From assembly GCA_031553855.1 (NCBI GenBank), contig JAVBKW010000027.1:62001-126000 (forward strand): 64,000 nucleotides of DNA, read 5' to 3'. The position numbers were made by a program, and so were the translations under genes. This document shows positions 9,225 through 18,399 of the stretch, one piece after another. The notes under the pieces are model-generated. The model worked only from the letters and a program-made list of their open reading frames with translations. It was not told the DNA's origin and did not search any database. Positions within the stretch are counted from its first letter, which is position 1, and each line of letters starts with the position of its first letter. This DNA comes from RACS-047 sp031553855 (lineage in GTDB: Bacteria; Bacillota; Clostridia; Christensenellales; Pumilibacteraceae).

Positions 9225-11246
9225 TTATTTAACTTTTACTCTGACACGCACTAGATTTCTGATTTTAGTGAATTCATCCGATTTGCCCCCGCTGCGGTTC
9301 GAAGACACTCTTGCCGTTACGAAATATATTCCCGGTTTCTGATAAGTACAGGTTTCTGAAACGGTCATCTTTGTCTGCATAGGTTCAATTCTGTTTTTAT
9401 GAGGGAAATTCTGTTCTGAGTCAAAACTGAACTCAACGTCGGTAATATATCCGCAGTCTTGCGGCAACTCAACATCGAGTCTGATATTAACGGACTCGCC
9501 TGCTTTTACTACGGCGCATTCTTCAGAATTTGCTTGCATTTTCAGCAGCGACTGAATACAATTTCTTTCTTGAGCATTGTTCGCTAATATTAACTGTCCG
9601 TCATCAACTTTGTAGCCTGTCGTTTTCGCCGGCTCGATGCTTCTTTCTACCCAATCGCTCAAATCAAGCAACGCCTGATTCACCATACCCAGATAAGCGG
9701 TAACATAAAGCTCGTCTATCGTTGTGCTCTTATCGTCATGATAAGAATTTTCGGAATACCAAAGCCTTACGTTTTCATCGGGTATTCCGCCTTTTACATT
9801 ATTTACTTTTTTTCTGTACCAATCCGCTTGCCAAGGAAGCGCCGCCTCGTCGCATTCAGCCGCAACGATTATTACTTTTGCCTTAACGTCACCCGTTTGC
9901 TGAGTTCCGGTGCCGTTACCAAAGCTTAATGCAACAGGACGCTGTGGATAAATCGGATTTTTATTTTTGTCGCGGTATAAATCCCACGTTATAAATTCAG
10001 GCGCAGGAACTATATGACGGTGATAAGTTTGGATTGCTATGTAGTCTGAATTGTCTAAAAATACTTTGTCGCCCTCTTTTAGTATTTCTAAAACTTCTTC
10101 AACAGAACCGGTTCCGAACGCGTTCTTTAAAAATATTTTATACCCTTCTATCGACTTGACCGCCAAAACAGCGCCGGCGGCTTGTCCGCTTTCAACTTTG
10201 ACGGTAAGTCCCGTTAAGTATAAATTTTCATTATCGGGCTTTTTCTCAATTTCAATAAAAGGCTCTCCGGAAAATCCGCTTTGCTGAACCATTTTCAAAA
10301 ACGCTTCGTTAACTCCGTTCAGAATTTTTTCAGATTTAACAGACGCGTCTTGCTTTTGCGGAATATAAATATTACTTATTTCAGTATGAAAACAAATTCT
10401 GTCTCTTACAGCCGATGAGTTTTTATCTGCTCCGAGATACCCCGTCAATTCCCAAAAATCCTTGAAGTATCCCGGATCCATCATTTTAACTCCCGGAGCA
10501 AGTACGGATAATGACCCGTCATCCATTTTTTCCGAAATAAGCCAGCTTTTTATCGGCACTCCGAATTTTGTCGCCTCGATGAACGCTTCCTGTTCTTCAC
10601 CGTCAAGTCCGAACGTGAGTTCGTTATTGCTTCCGGGTTCAATATTGTCTTTAAGCTGTTCGTATTTATTACGCAAAATCCGCTGAGCGTGAGCGCGTAT
10701 CGTCATACAACTGGGCAATGATACCGGTGAGCCGATAACGTGCGGCACTCCGCCGTCAAAAGCGTTCGTATTTTCAATGCAGCTTATAGTTTTATATCCG
10801 CCGCCGCTTCCGCCGTAAGCGTAGCCGTACGGACGGGAGCAACCGTACATTTTTTCAGCCACTACTCTTGAATACTCCGCAACGGCGGCGTTTGATTTAT
10901 ATACGATAGTTTGATCGCCGGATGACGAAAACTGAGCGCTGCTTCCCATATTAGTCGCGCAAAAATATGCTCCGGATTTTAGCGCAAACAGGATTTTGTC
11001 GTCAGCCTCGTGCATATCCAGATAAGCGACCTCTTCGTCCGGTCCGGGAAACGGACACAAATGCTGAAAAAACCGCCCTTTAAATTTTTCTTTTTTTGGA
11101 AAATAAAAAGCAAATTTCACGTTCGTATTCTTAAAACCGCCGTGAACAAAACGGTAATCCTCGTCACCGCGCATGCGCCATTCATCTATATCAATATAAG
11201 GCTCTGCCCACGTCGTATCCTTTTTTGCTTCGTAAATATCACTCAT
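9225..11246 (-). CDS. Large alpha/beta-hydrolase-like protein, tannase/feruloyl-esterase-like nucleophile elbow
   Basis: A 673-residue protein without signal peptide. A nucleophile-elbow motif YGGSGGGY puts the likely catalytic Ser at 147, after an RPYGYAY segment. Later, VIIVAAECDEAALPWQADW could supply the acid Asp, and ENSYHDD the His, which is the order expected of alpha/beta hydrolases. The last 120 residues look like a beta-sandwich (IRLDVELP to FVTARVSS). I know this architecture only as uncharacterised proteins of Gram-positive bacteria, so esterase activity is inference. An insertion of roughly 200 residues separates Ser from Asp. It has its own AGGAG site and a divergent AraC gene 151 bases away, so it may be the first gene that regulator controls. 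Substrate may be acylated plant glycan. Confidence 0.6.
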   Translation of the reverse strand: MSDIYEAKKDTTWAEPYIDIDEWRMRGDEDYRFVHGGFKNTNVKFAFYFPKKEKFKGRFFQHLCPFPGPDEEVAYLDMHEADDKILFALKSGAYFCATNMGSSAQFSSSGDQTIVYKSNAAVAEYSRVVAEKMYGCSRPYGYAYGGSGGGYKTISCIENTNAFDGGVPHVIGSPVSLPSCMTIRAHAQRILRNKYEQLKDNIEPGSNNELTFGLDGEEQEAFIEATKFGVPIKSWLISEKMDDGSLSVLAPGVKMMDPGYFKDFWELTGYLGADKNSSAVRDRICFHTEISNIYIPQKQDASVKSEKILNGVNEAFLKMVQQSGFSGEPFIEIEKKPDNENLYLTGLTVKVESGQAAGAVLAVKSIEGYKIFLKNAFGTGSVEEVLEILKEGDKVFLDNSDYIAIQTYHRHIVPAPEFITWDLYRDKNKNPIYPQRPVALSFGNGTGTQQTGDVKAKVIIVAAECDEAALPWQADWYRKKVNNVKGGIPDENVRLWYSENSYHDDKSTTIDELYVTAYLGMVNQALLDLSDWVERSIEPAKTTGYKVDDGQLILANNAQERNCIQSLLKMQANSEECAVVKAGESVNIRLDVELPQDCGYITDVEFSFDSEQNFPHKNRIEPMQTKMTVSETCTYQKPGIYFVTARVSSNRSGGKSDEFTKIRNLVRVRVKVK

Positions 11247-11347
11247 AAATAACTCCTGCTTTTTGAATTTACATTTTCATTCTATAGTTGATTTGGATCA
11301 AAGTATACAATTAGATTTGTTTTTATATCAAAAAATTCGCTAAGGGC

Positions 11348-11376
11348 TTGAAATTAACAGAAAAATTTGCTATTAT
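11348..11376 (+). promoter_or_regulatory. Sigma-A promoter of the AraC gene at 11398
   Basis: TTGAAA (11348-11353), a 17-base spacer and TATTAT (11371-11376) form a good sigma-A promoter, giving a start about 11383 and a short leader containing GTGGAGG before the ATG. On the opposite strand of the same gap, TTGTAT-18-TATAGA is a weaker candidate for the hydrolase gene 9225-11246. Confidence 0.65.
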
Positions 11377-11397
11377 TGTTATTGTGGAGGCAAAAGC

Positions 11398-12603
11398 ATG
11401 GACAAGAAATTATTTTTAGAATTTGCAAGATGTCAATTTGAAATCTTCGGCTTTCCTGTACGCATATACGAAAAAGATCAGGTTGTTGCTACTTTTGAAC
11501 AAATGCAGCTCGATCCGATTTTTCAGGTGCCTTTTGAAAAAATAATGCTTTACGAGGCTAAGCAATCCGAATCATCGGTTCAGATAAGTATTGCGCAAAA
11601 TATGCTTACTTGCGGAACCGTTAAGCAAAAAAACAGCGACATGATTTTAGCCGTCGGGCCCTGTCTGCCTATGCAAATTTCCGAATATATTATGAAACAA
11701 ATTTTTTCTACCCCAGATAACGTCTTTGACCCGCAAACGACAAAAAATCTGTTTCAATATCTGAATACGATTCCTCTTATTCAAATAGAAAAACTAAAGC
11801 TGATACTTGAAAACTTATGTATAAGCATCAATAACGAGCTTCCTGACATTGAGAGCTCGTATGAACCCAAATATTACATTGACAAAAAAGTCTATCAAAC
11901 CGTTATTGAGCATACAGAAAAAGTCAACTACGGTGAAACTGAAAAATTAGAAATGTACGATTTTGAAAGACGTATTCAGTACCTTATCAGAAACGGCATG
12001 ACCGCTCAACTGAAAAAAATGTGGAAGGATTTCTACAACGAAAACACTTGTATTTCCGAAGGACTCCTCCGTCAGCAAAAAGATAACTGCATTATGGCAA
12101 TTGGCTTGATTTCAAATACCGCAATGTCTGCGGGATTAAGTTCAGACGAAGGCTTCAAACTAAGAGAAATCTATATCCAACAAGCCGAGCTTTGCAGCAC
12201 GTCCCGCGAAGTGATGAAACTCAGATACAATATACTGATAGACTTTTGCGAGCGCGTTAGAACTATGCAGATCAAGCCCACAGATAGCCCCGTAGTCGAC
12301 CGCGCATGCAATTTTATCGTCGAAAATCTTATTAACAAAATCAGCCTTGACAAACTTGCAAAACATTGCAAAACAAATAAAAGCTATCTTTGCAAAAAAT
12401 TCCGTGAAGTGATGGGCATGACTATTATTGACTTTTCCAATCTGCAAAAAATAAACGAAGCAAAAGTCCTGCTAAAATTTACCGAAAAACCTTTGGTAGA
12501 AATAGCAAACTACCTCAATTTTTCATCCCAAAGCTATTTTCAATTAGTTTTCAGGCAACTGACAGGCATCACTCCCAAAGAATTCCGCGAATCAAATCAT
12601 TAA
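11398..12603 (+). CDS. AraC-family transcriptional regulator of uptake module 1
   Basis: A 401-residue regulator. The last 100 residues (about 295-398) are a two-helix-turn-helix AraC domain, with LAKHCKTNKSYLCKKFREVMGM as the first unit and VEIANYLNFSSQSYFQLVFRQLTGITPKEFR as the second. The N-terminal 280 residues are a sensor region of a type I cannot name; it resembles the regulator at 34577-35824, which sits in the equivalent position of the second module. Transcribed away from the importer cluster, with its own promoter and a GGAGG site. It is expected to activate the divergent operon in response to imported sugars. Its 3' end overlaps the stop of the convergent acyltransferase-like gene by four bases. 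Confidence 0.9.
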   Translation: MDKKLFLEFARCQFEIFGFPVRIYEKDQVVATFEQMQLDPIFQVPFEKIMLYEAKQSESSVQISIAQNMLTCGTVKQKNSDMILAVGPCLPMQISEYIMKQIFSTPDNVFDPQTTKNLFQYLNTIPLIQIEKLKLILENLCISINNELPDIESSYEPKYYIDKKVYQTVIEHTEKVNYGETEKLEMYDFERRIQYLIRNGMTAQLKKMWKDFYNENTCISEGLLRQQKDNCIMAIGLISNTAMSAGLSSDEGFKLREIYIQQAELCSTSREVMKLRYNILIDFCERVRTMQIKPTDSPVVDRACNFIVENLINKISLDKLAKHCKTNKSYLCKKFREVMGMTIIDFSNLQKINEAKVLLKFTEKPLVEIANYLNFSSQSYFQLVFRQLTGITPKEFRESNH

Positions 12604-13439
12604 AACACAATCATTTCCTTTAACTCGCCATAAGCTGCGCCGATATTTACGCCTTTTTTCAATAAAACTTTCACTTTCTTTTGAAGGCTTGTGTCCTCTT
12701 TTAATTGTTCGACCGGTGTTTCGGGGTCCGTTAAAAAAAGCCAGCCGAAATAATGCTTTTCATCTTCAAAAACTTTCATGACGTTGAATAATTTCTGAAA
12801 GCGCAAAATATTCGAATTTTCATTAAGAAGCGGCGTTAATGTCGGGGATAACAGCCATGTATGGCAGGTAAATTTTGCATTTATGTATTCGGGATAAAAT
12901 TTAGCTGCAAATGCTTTACATTGCTCAAAAGCATCTTTTATATCAGACAAATGCAGTCCTGCATCTGTAGGAATATGGATATTAATTACCTTTCCGTTTT
13001 CAGCATTTTCAAACTCAAATTCTAATGTTCCAAGACGGAAAATACTCATATTTAGATGACGGTACGTCCACCATGAACTTTCAAATGCGTAAAATCCGCG
13101 CTTTTGAAAACTCTCACCGACAAATCGAGTAAAGCATTTCATGGTATCGAGAAAAATCTTTTTTTCGATACCTTTTTTTAAGTACTCTTTTAAACAGCGT
13201 CTTGCACATTACAACTGTAAAGTAAGCATTTTAATATGTCTGTCGACTTGGGTGAGTTCTTTAACAAGCGACATAAAACTTTCAAACGGATTTTCTTTAC
13301 TCATTAATCCGGAAATTAATTGATAATATTTTTTTAAATCAATTTGATAATAAATTTTCAGCACTTCTGCTTTGACTTCATCCTGCAAATTAATTTCATC
13401 ACATAGCGTTTCAATTGAGTATTTATCTGTTTCTTTCAT
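12600..13439 (-). pseudogene. GNAT-like acyltransferase (NAT_N/GNAT_C, DUF5596) split by an in-frame TAA
   Basis: Two open segments in the same frame, 13209-13439 (76 codons) and 12600-13208, are separated only by a TAA at 13211-13209. Read through it, the 279 codons form one continuous protein of the size of the acyltransferase-like family found beside glycosidases in Bacillota. Segment two begins right after the stop with CARRCLKEYLKKGIEKKIF and continues through WWTYRHLNMSIFRLGTLEFEF, CHTWLLSPTL and NSNILRFQKLF, which match the GNAT_C pattern. The first ATG overlaps the GH78-like stop (TGATG), with GGAGAT as ribosome site, so it was translationally coupled. The simplest reading is a recent nonsense mutation or a base-calling error; a suppressed stop is a remote option. 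The family's substrate is unknown. Confidence 0.75.
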
Positions 13440-15715
13440 CAGATATCTCCCTTCCTGATCAGATTTTCTCCGGCACTTAGCACGTAAACTTTATCGTTAA
13501 TTATTAGCTGGCCATTAAGCGTTTTAGGCAAAACTATATTATAGGACTCCTTTTTATAGTCAAAAATGATATTGCCTTTAGGTGTTGCGGTCTCCCCTTT
13601 TAAATCCGGTACATATTCAAGATGCGGGGTAATGACTACGGTTTCCCAGCCGTCCGTTGTCTTGATCCCAGCGAAAACCCGGATCAACTCATACATCGGC
13701 AATGCGCTCCAGGCATGACATTCGCTGCGCGATTCCGTGGGCGTTTCGGGACATGTTGTGCAGCCTAAATCAAGCAACCGTATCCATTTATCCAACAGCT
13801 TTTTTGTAATTGCATACATACCGGCATGTTCCAGCGCGCGGAATAATTCAAAGGAAGTTGAAAAAGTGCATTCTATCACGTCCGTATCGTTCAGGGCCTT
13901 TGTCAGCAATTCCTTTCCGTTATGATCGTTCATCCCGTTAAGGACAGCCCACGCCTGAGCGTGCTGAGTAAACTGCTTAAAATCAGGACCTTCGCGGTAC
14001 ATTCCGCGCTCATCGTCCCAACACCGCGCTTGAATCTGATTGTTTAAATTCTCTTTTCTTTTGCCGTATTCTGAAGCTAAACCCTGCCTGCCGACCGCAT
14101 CGGCTAAAATTGACGCGCACTTAAGAGCATATCCATACATCAAGTTAATGATTGTCGAAGGTCCGAACTTTAGCGATTGCGGAACGCCTGTGTCTTGCCA
14201 TTGCGGTACCCAATCGACAAAAGGCCAATAGCCGGGATCTGAGACTAAACCGTTTTCAATCCGCTCGTTGTAGTAATTTAAAATCTCGTCAACTTGCGGC
14301 AAATATTTTTTAACCTCGCTAATATCGCCTGTTTGATTATAATATTCTGTCAGCATATAAATAAAATGTAATGAAAAGGTTGAAATGATTTGCGGTATAG
14401 AAGAGGGAAACTTTGCCTGCAACAAACCGCAAGGAATCCTAGATGCGTGAAAATCCTGTAATGCCTTTTTCGCAAGACGAGTGTCCGCCGAAACGGAATA
14501 AGTAAACAATGCTTGCAACCTTGTATCCATAATATATTGCAGTTGCTCATAATACAGACAATCCATATAAGTGTCCATCATACAATTTTTAAGCGTACGC
14601 AGAGAAATATTCCACAATTGTTCAACCCATTTTTCAGATGAACTGACGTATGACAAAACAGACAACGGATACCCTGTTTGACATACCACAGGCTTTTTCA
14701 TTAATACCGCATCTTTTCCCGCTTTGATCTGAATTTTTAGAAACCGAAAAGTACGATACCAAAACGGTTCATATTTTTGTTTGCCGGCAAGAATGATTTG
14801 ATCCGTCATTCCGCTTAAATTACCTTTAATATCGTCTCTTTGTTCAGTCCCTTCAAATTTTTCGGCGTAAGTAAAGTTGACTTCCGCATTTCTACCGCTT
14901 TCAAAAGCATAGCTCATATAGGCATTTAAATGCACGCCGGCATCGAAAATAAATTCGGCAGTCGTAAACGGCGCAACAAAAAAACGGTCGTCGGAGTCTG
15001 TTGCATGAGTTAAAATTCTGCTGAATTCTATAAAACTATTATAAAGAAACGGTATCGGTCTTTCTTCTAAACTAAGCCAGGGGCAACTCCCGTCTGCGAC
15101 TTTCATTTTTGATGCGGCAACCGGCACGCCTTTTTCTGCCGCCGCCCATCCGCTGTCATCAAAATCAGGCTCTTTCCACGCATATGGAACTTTGGTAAAA
15201 TCGACCGTTTCGGAAATTGCACCGATGAAAACCCCCGACTGCAAATCCTTTTCGTTGGTGTAAAGTTTTTGCGTCCCGTCGAGATATACTTTCCAATCTG
15301 ATTGGCCGGTAGTTAATCCTTCGCCCTCCACAGCCAGCCGGTGCCCTGACCATCTTCCTACCGCAGCGTACATAGGAGTATCGGAAGTTATAATGTTGTT
15401 TTCCGGTGCAGTACTGTCACAGTAAAGAACCTGAACCGCAACGGTATTTTTGCCCTTTTGTAAGTGAGGAGTAATATCAATAGTGTCATGAAAATGACGG
15501 TATAAGTCCCCTTTGCACGGACCCGATATGATGCTTTTACCGTTTATCCAAAGGCGGTATTTTGTATTGGCGGTTATATCGATAACTTTTTCGCCGCCTT
15601 CATAATTCACTTTAACTCGAAAATATGCGGAGCGATTGTTCATATCTCCATGCAAAATATTGCATCTTTTTATTTCGCTGACCGGAACCTTTAGCCAAAC
15701 CGCATCATTCCACAT
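13439..15715 (-). CDS. GH78-like alpha-L-rhamnosidase (second subtype)
   Basis: A 758-residue cytoplasmic enzyme with two N-terminal beta-sandwich regions and an (alpha/alpha)6 barrel from about residue 370. The acid-site motif is the variant DCLYYEQLQYIMDTR, keeping the Glu and the Asp seven residues later that the canonical DCPQRDER...D motif provides. The base region reads ESRSECHAWSA, as in the branch of the family annotated bacterial rhamnosidase with YEQLQY motifs, where substrates are poorly known. AAGGA precedes the ATG, and it lies 19 bases after the DUF5060 gene. It has no helical tail, but the next gene is the disrupted acyltransferase-like gene. Confident GH78 relationship; rhamnose specificity is inferred. 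Confidence 0.82.
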   Translation of the reverse strand: MWNDAVWLKVPVSEIKRCNILHGDMNNRSAYFRVKVNYEGGEKVIDITANTKYRLWINGKSIISGPCKGDLYRHFHDTIDITPHLQKGKNTVAVQVLYCDSTAPENNIITSDTPMYAAVGRWSGHRLAVEGEGLTTGQSDWKVYLDGTQKLYTNEKDLQSGVFIGAISETVDFTKVPYAWKEPDFDDSGWAAAEKGVPVAASKMKVADGSCPWLSLEERPIPFLYNSFIEFSRILTHATDSDDRFFVAPFTTAEFIFDAGVHLNAYMSYAFESGRNAEVNFTYAEKFEGTEQRDDIKGNLSGMTDQIILAGKQKYEPFWYRTFRFLKIQIKAGKDAVLMKKPVVCQTGYPLSVLSYVSSSEKWVEQLWNISLRTLKNCMMDTYMDCLYYEQLQYIMDTRLQALFTYSVSADTRLAKKALQDFHASRIPCGLLQAKFPSSIPQIISTFSLHFIYMLTEYYNQTGDISEVKKYLPQVDEILNYYNERIENGLVSDPGYWPFVDWVPQWQDTGVPQSLKFGPSTIINLMYGYALKCASILADAVGRQGLASEYGKRKENLNNQIQARCWDDERGMYREGPDFKQFTQHAQAWAVLNGMNDHNGKELLTKALNDTDVIECTFSTSFELFRALEHAGMYAITKKLLDKWIRLLDLGCTTCPETPTESRSECHAWSALPMYELIRVFAGIKTTDGWETVVITPHLEYVPDLKGETATPKGNIIFDYKKESYNIVLPKTLNGQLIINDKVYVLSAGENLIRKGDI

Positions 15716-15734
15716 TTTTTTAAATCCTTATCAC

Positions 15735-17273
15735 TTATTCTTTAACCGCTAAAACTGCGAAAGCCTCTTTTCCGGGCAAATCTACTTTTACTTTCCCGTT
15801 CACGTTCGACGCAAACTTTGTTTTTTTCATATTCCACGTATCGATAACGAAGATTGAATACTTTCCGGTTTGCGGCAAATCGACTTCAAATATTATCGGA
15901 CAGCTTTCGGCAAGATAATATAAAAACGCATTATCCCCCGCTTGCGAAAAACTTTTTTCGCTCATTCTTGATATCTGCTCGTAGCCTTCTTGCGTAAGAT
16001 TTTTGAATAAAGCAATAAAAGTATTGCCTGAACCTGATTTTTCAACTTCCGCGACAGTTTTCTGCAATGTTTCATATTCCATTAATGCGGCAATTGCAAT
16101 TCCGCTTGTTACAGGTTTTAAAGGCAAAGCTAAAGAATCTATCAACTCTTTCAAAAATTTAATTCTCGGGACGCTCTCTCCTCTTAGCTTACCGCCTTTT
16201 CCCCACCACAGTATTTCATCGTCCGAGTTTTCTTTCGTTATGAAAGTTTCTCCGTGCGTCGCGTAAGCTCCGGACGCGTATATTCGCCAAAATCTGTCGG
16301 TCAATTCACGTCCCGAAATGTTCCCCCAGTCGTGAGCTATGTTGCCTTCATACTTAATTTCATCGTACACCACAGGCTTGTTATAGCGCTTTATCCATTT
16401 TGCAGTGTGCGTGATATCCGAGGTCTGCAAGCAAACGTGCGAAATTTCGGAAGGCGAAAAATCGTACGGCGAAAATATCTGATGATTTGATAAAAGATGC
16501 TTATACGGATCGTTTTGAAATATGTATTTTGCAAATTCGGGAAACAGTCCCGTATAACTGATTACCAATTCATACTCGTTTGCAAGACTCCACCAAATAT
16601 TAGGAAATGCCGAAAGTCTGCGCGTTAAATATTCCAGATACTCAAAGCACTGCTCTTTTGTTAATTTTGAAAAACCCCACTTATCGTACGGATGAAAAAT
16701 GATAAGATCGGATTCTATTCCTGAATCGTTCATCTGCGTCAAACGTCTTTCAAGCATATCCCAGAACGCAAACACTGGCTTACTTGTATCAGGTTTACCG
16801 TCTTTAAACTCATACGCAAACAGCGGCGGTTCATTGTGATTATAGTCGTAATGCTTTGGAAACACGCACATTCTGACCTTGTTGAAAGGTGAGTTTTTGA
16901 GCGATTCAATAGTTTCGTCAACTAAGTCTTCCCTCTGATGAACCAGCGCGTATACGGTAGTGCCGAACGGAGCAAATGTTTTGCCGTTAGCGGATTCAAA
17001 ATGTGTTTCAACGGCTCTCGTTATGCCGCGAAAATCGCTTTCTTCACAGTTTTCCTGCCCTTGAGCGTTAAATAATCCTTTTACTTTCCAAGTATACTGT
17101 CCCGCTTTTTCAGGCAAAAAACGGATTTTATAAACTCCGTTGCCGGCGTAAAAACCCTTTACTGTTTTCCTATCCGCACCGATAAAAAATTCAGCGGTCA
17201 AATCACTATTTATTAAAGATCCCGCGGGCTCTTTCCCATTAAACTGCAACTCAAATGTTTTATTTCGTATCAT
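15735..17273 (-). CDS. Putative glycosidase, DUF5060-DUF4038-DUF5605 architecture
   Basis: A 512-residue protein with an N-terminal beta-sandwich (about 1-85, DUF5060: FELQFNG...GVYKIRFLPEKAGQYTW), a (beta/alpha)8-like catalytic region (about 90-390, DUF4038/apiosidase-like) and a C-terminal beta-domain (DUF5605) ending GKEAFAVLAVKE. The barrel has FPNIWWSLANEYE, in which Glu after Asn resembles a clan GH-A acid, and VVYDEIKYEG, in which Glu could be the nucleophile. DUF4038 proteins include GH140 apiosidases, but relatives with this domain set are mostly untested. No signal peptide. AGGGACAGG precedes the ATG. It starts the short transcript that continues into the GH78-like gene, after a terminator at 17381-17421. 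Confidence 0.78.
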   Translation of the reverse strand: MIRNKTFELQFNGKEPAGSLINSDLTAEFFIGADRKTVKGFYAGNGVYKIRFLPEKAGQYTWKVKGLFNAQGQENCEESDFRGITRAVETHFESANGKTFAPFGTTVYALVHQREDLVDETIESLKNSPFNKVRMCVFPKHYDYNHNEPPLFAYEFKDGKPDTSKPVFAFWDMLERRLTQMNDSGIESDLIIFHPYDKWGFSKLTKEQCFEYLEYLTRRLSAFPNIWWSLANEYELVISYTGLFPEFAKYIFQNDPYKHLLSNHQIFSPYDFSPSEISHVCLQTSDITHTAKWIKRYNKPVVYDEIKYEGNIAHDWGNISGRELTDRFWRIYASGAYATHGETFITKENSDDEILWWGKGGKLRGESVPRIKFLKELIDSLALPLKPVTSGIAIAALMEYETLQKTVAEVEKSGSGNTFIALFKNLTQEGYEQISRMSEKSFSQAGDNAFLYYLAESCPIIFEVDLPQTGKYSIFVIDTWNMKKTKFASNVNGKVKVDLPGKEAFAVLAVKE

Positions 17274-17380
17274 ATTTTCCTGTCCCTTTAGGTAAAATTA
17301 ACTTTAGTTTATTTGATTGCGCCGACAAAGTATATCAGAATAATTATTTTGATTATAATATATTAATCTTTTAAATGCTA

Positions 17381-17421
17381 AAAAAATAAACAAGGCTCAA
17401 ATTCAAAAAAATAATTTGGGC
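17381..17421 (-). terminator. Terminator after the nucleoside hydrolase gene
   Basis: On the minus strand a stem of about nine pairs (GCCCAAATT with AATTTGAGC, one mismatch) around a short T-rich loop is followed by TTGTTTATTTTTTT. It lies 22 bases past the stop at 17443, so it probably ends the long operon coming from 34344. The remaining gap to 17274 holds AT-rich sequence with a TATAAT on the minus strand but no convincing -35. Confidence 0.6.
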
Positions 17422-17442
17422 TGCGATGTGATTTTTTGAATT

Positions 17443-18399
17443 TTATTTACTGCAAAGTTCCAACTTTGCGAACAAATCTTCCGCCGTAACCCGCATATCG
17501 AATTTATCATAAACGCGTATTAATTTACCGTCAGGATTTTCACTATATGTCATATCGTCGTTAATTAAAGGAGCTTTTACTTCATGAAAATGCCCCGTTC
17601 CGACCGACTGTAAAAGCACCGATACTGTAGGCTGATCGCCGATCGACCATATCTCTCCTTGCGGAAACGCAATTCCTCTGGGCGCTCTTCCGTACCAATC
17701 GTTGACGCTGATCATATTTTCATAAAGATACTGTCCGATCTTTCCTTTGTTGCGCACTTTCAAATTGAGTTCCGCAAACGAAACATAGCTATGGCTGTAA
17801 ACGTTCATCGGAATCTGCCAAATTTTTATAGGTGATTCAAAAAGGATTTGAGCCGCAAGCACGTCTTGCTGAATATTTGGTTCAACACCGCCGTCAGGAT
17901 AACTGCCGCCGCCTATCCAGATTGCCGCTTCAATTCCGTCCGCAATTTTAGGCTCTGTCAAATAAGCAACCGCAAGATCAGTCAGCGAACCTTGAAGCGC
18001 GATAAATAATGGTTCCTCACTTTTTCGCAAAGCCTCTCTTATTATGAACTCCGAACCTTCGCTTACGGGCAAATCATTTTTGTCATGTATACAATCTTTT
18101 GCGCCTTTTAAAAGCGGAATATCATCTATTCCCAGATGTTTAAGAATCTTCTCACCTTCAGCATAGCTTTTATCCATACTAGTGTAGCGCAACGATTTTA
18201 AAGCCTCAATTGTGCGGTAAGTATATTCAAAATTACCGGCAATAATGCCGACAACATTTTCGCTCGGCGTTAATAGATGATGCACGATAGCAAATTGATC
18301 GTCCGCTTCGCATGCAATATCTGAGTGAACTATAACCCGTTTAATTTTGTTCTCAGGCACGCTGTAGCCCAGTTTCTTTAATAATTCCTGTCTTTTCAT
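17443..18399 (-). CDS. Nucleoside-hydrolase-fold protein
   Basis: A 318-residue protein of the inosine/uridine-preferring nucleoside hydrolase superfamily. The calcium-binding N-terminal signature appears as HSDIACEADDQFAI (Asp27, Asp33, Asp34), closer to the DUF1593/Sde182-type variant than to the DTDxGxDDA signature of true nucleoside hydrolases. A GGGSYPDGGVEPNIQQD segment then occupies the place of the second metal and ribose site. The start ATG overlaps the stop of the carboxylesterase gene (ATGA) with AAAGGAG before it. In a glycosidase operon a substrate other than nucleosides, such as an N-glycoside or pentosyl glycoside, is plausible but unproven. A fossil of a second copy of this gene lies at 20202-20279. 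Confidence 0.82.
   Translation of the reverse strand: MKRQELLKKLGYSVPENKIKRVIVHSDIACEADDQFAIVHHLLTPSENVVGIIAGNFEYTYRTIEALKSLRYTSMDKSYAEGEKILKHLGIDDIPLLKGAKDCIHDKNDLPVSEGSEFIIREALRKSEEPLFIALQGSLTDLAVAYLTEPKIADGIEAAIWIGGGSYPDGGVEPNIQQDVLAAQILFESPIKIWQIPMNVYSHSYVSFAELNLKVRNKGKIGQYLYENMISVNDWYGRAPRGIAFPQGEIWSIGDQPTVSVLLQSVGTGHFHEVKAPLINDDMTYSENPDGKLIRVYDKFDMRVTAEDLFAKLELCSK

Noticed and set aside
13143..13211. Possible programmed or accidental frameshift between the two acyltransferase segments
   Set aside because: Careful counting shows both segments are in the same frame (297 bases between the two ATG codons); the break is only an in-frame TAA, and no slippery heptamer is present.
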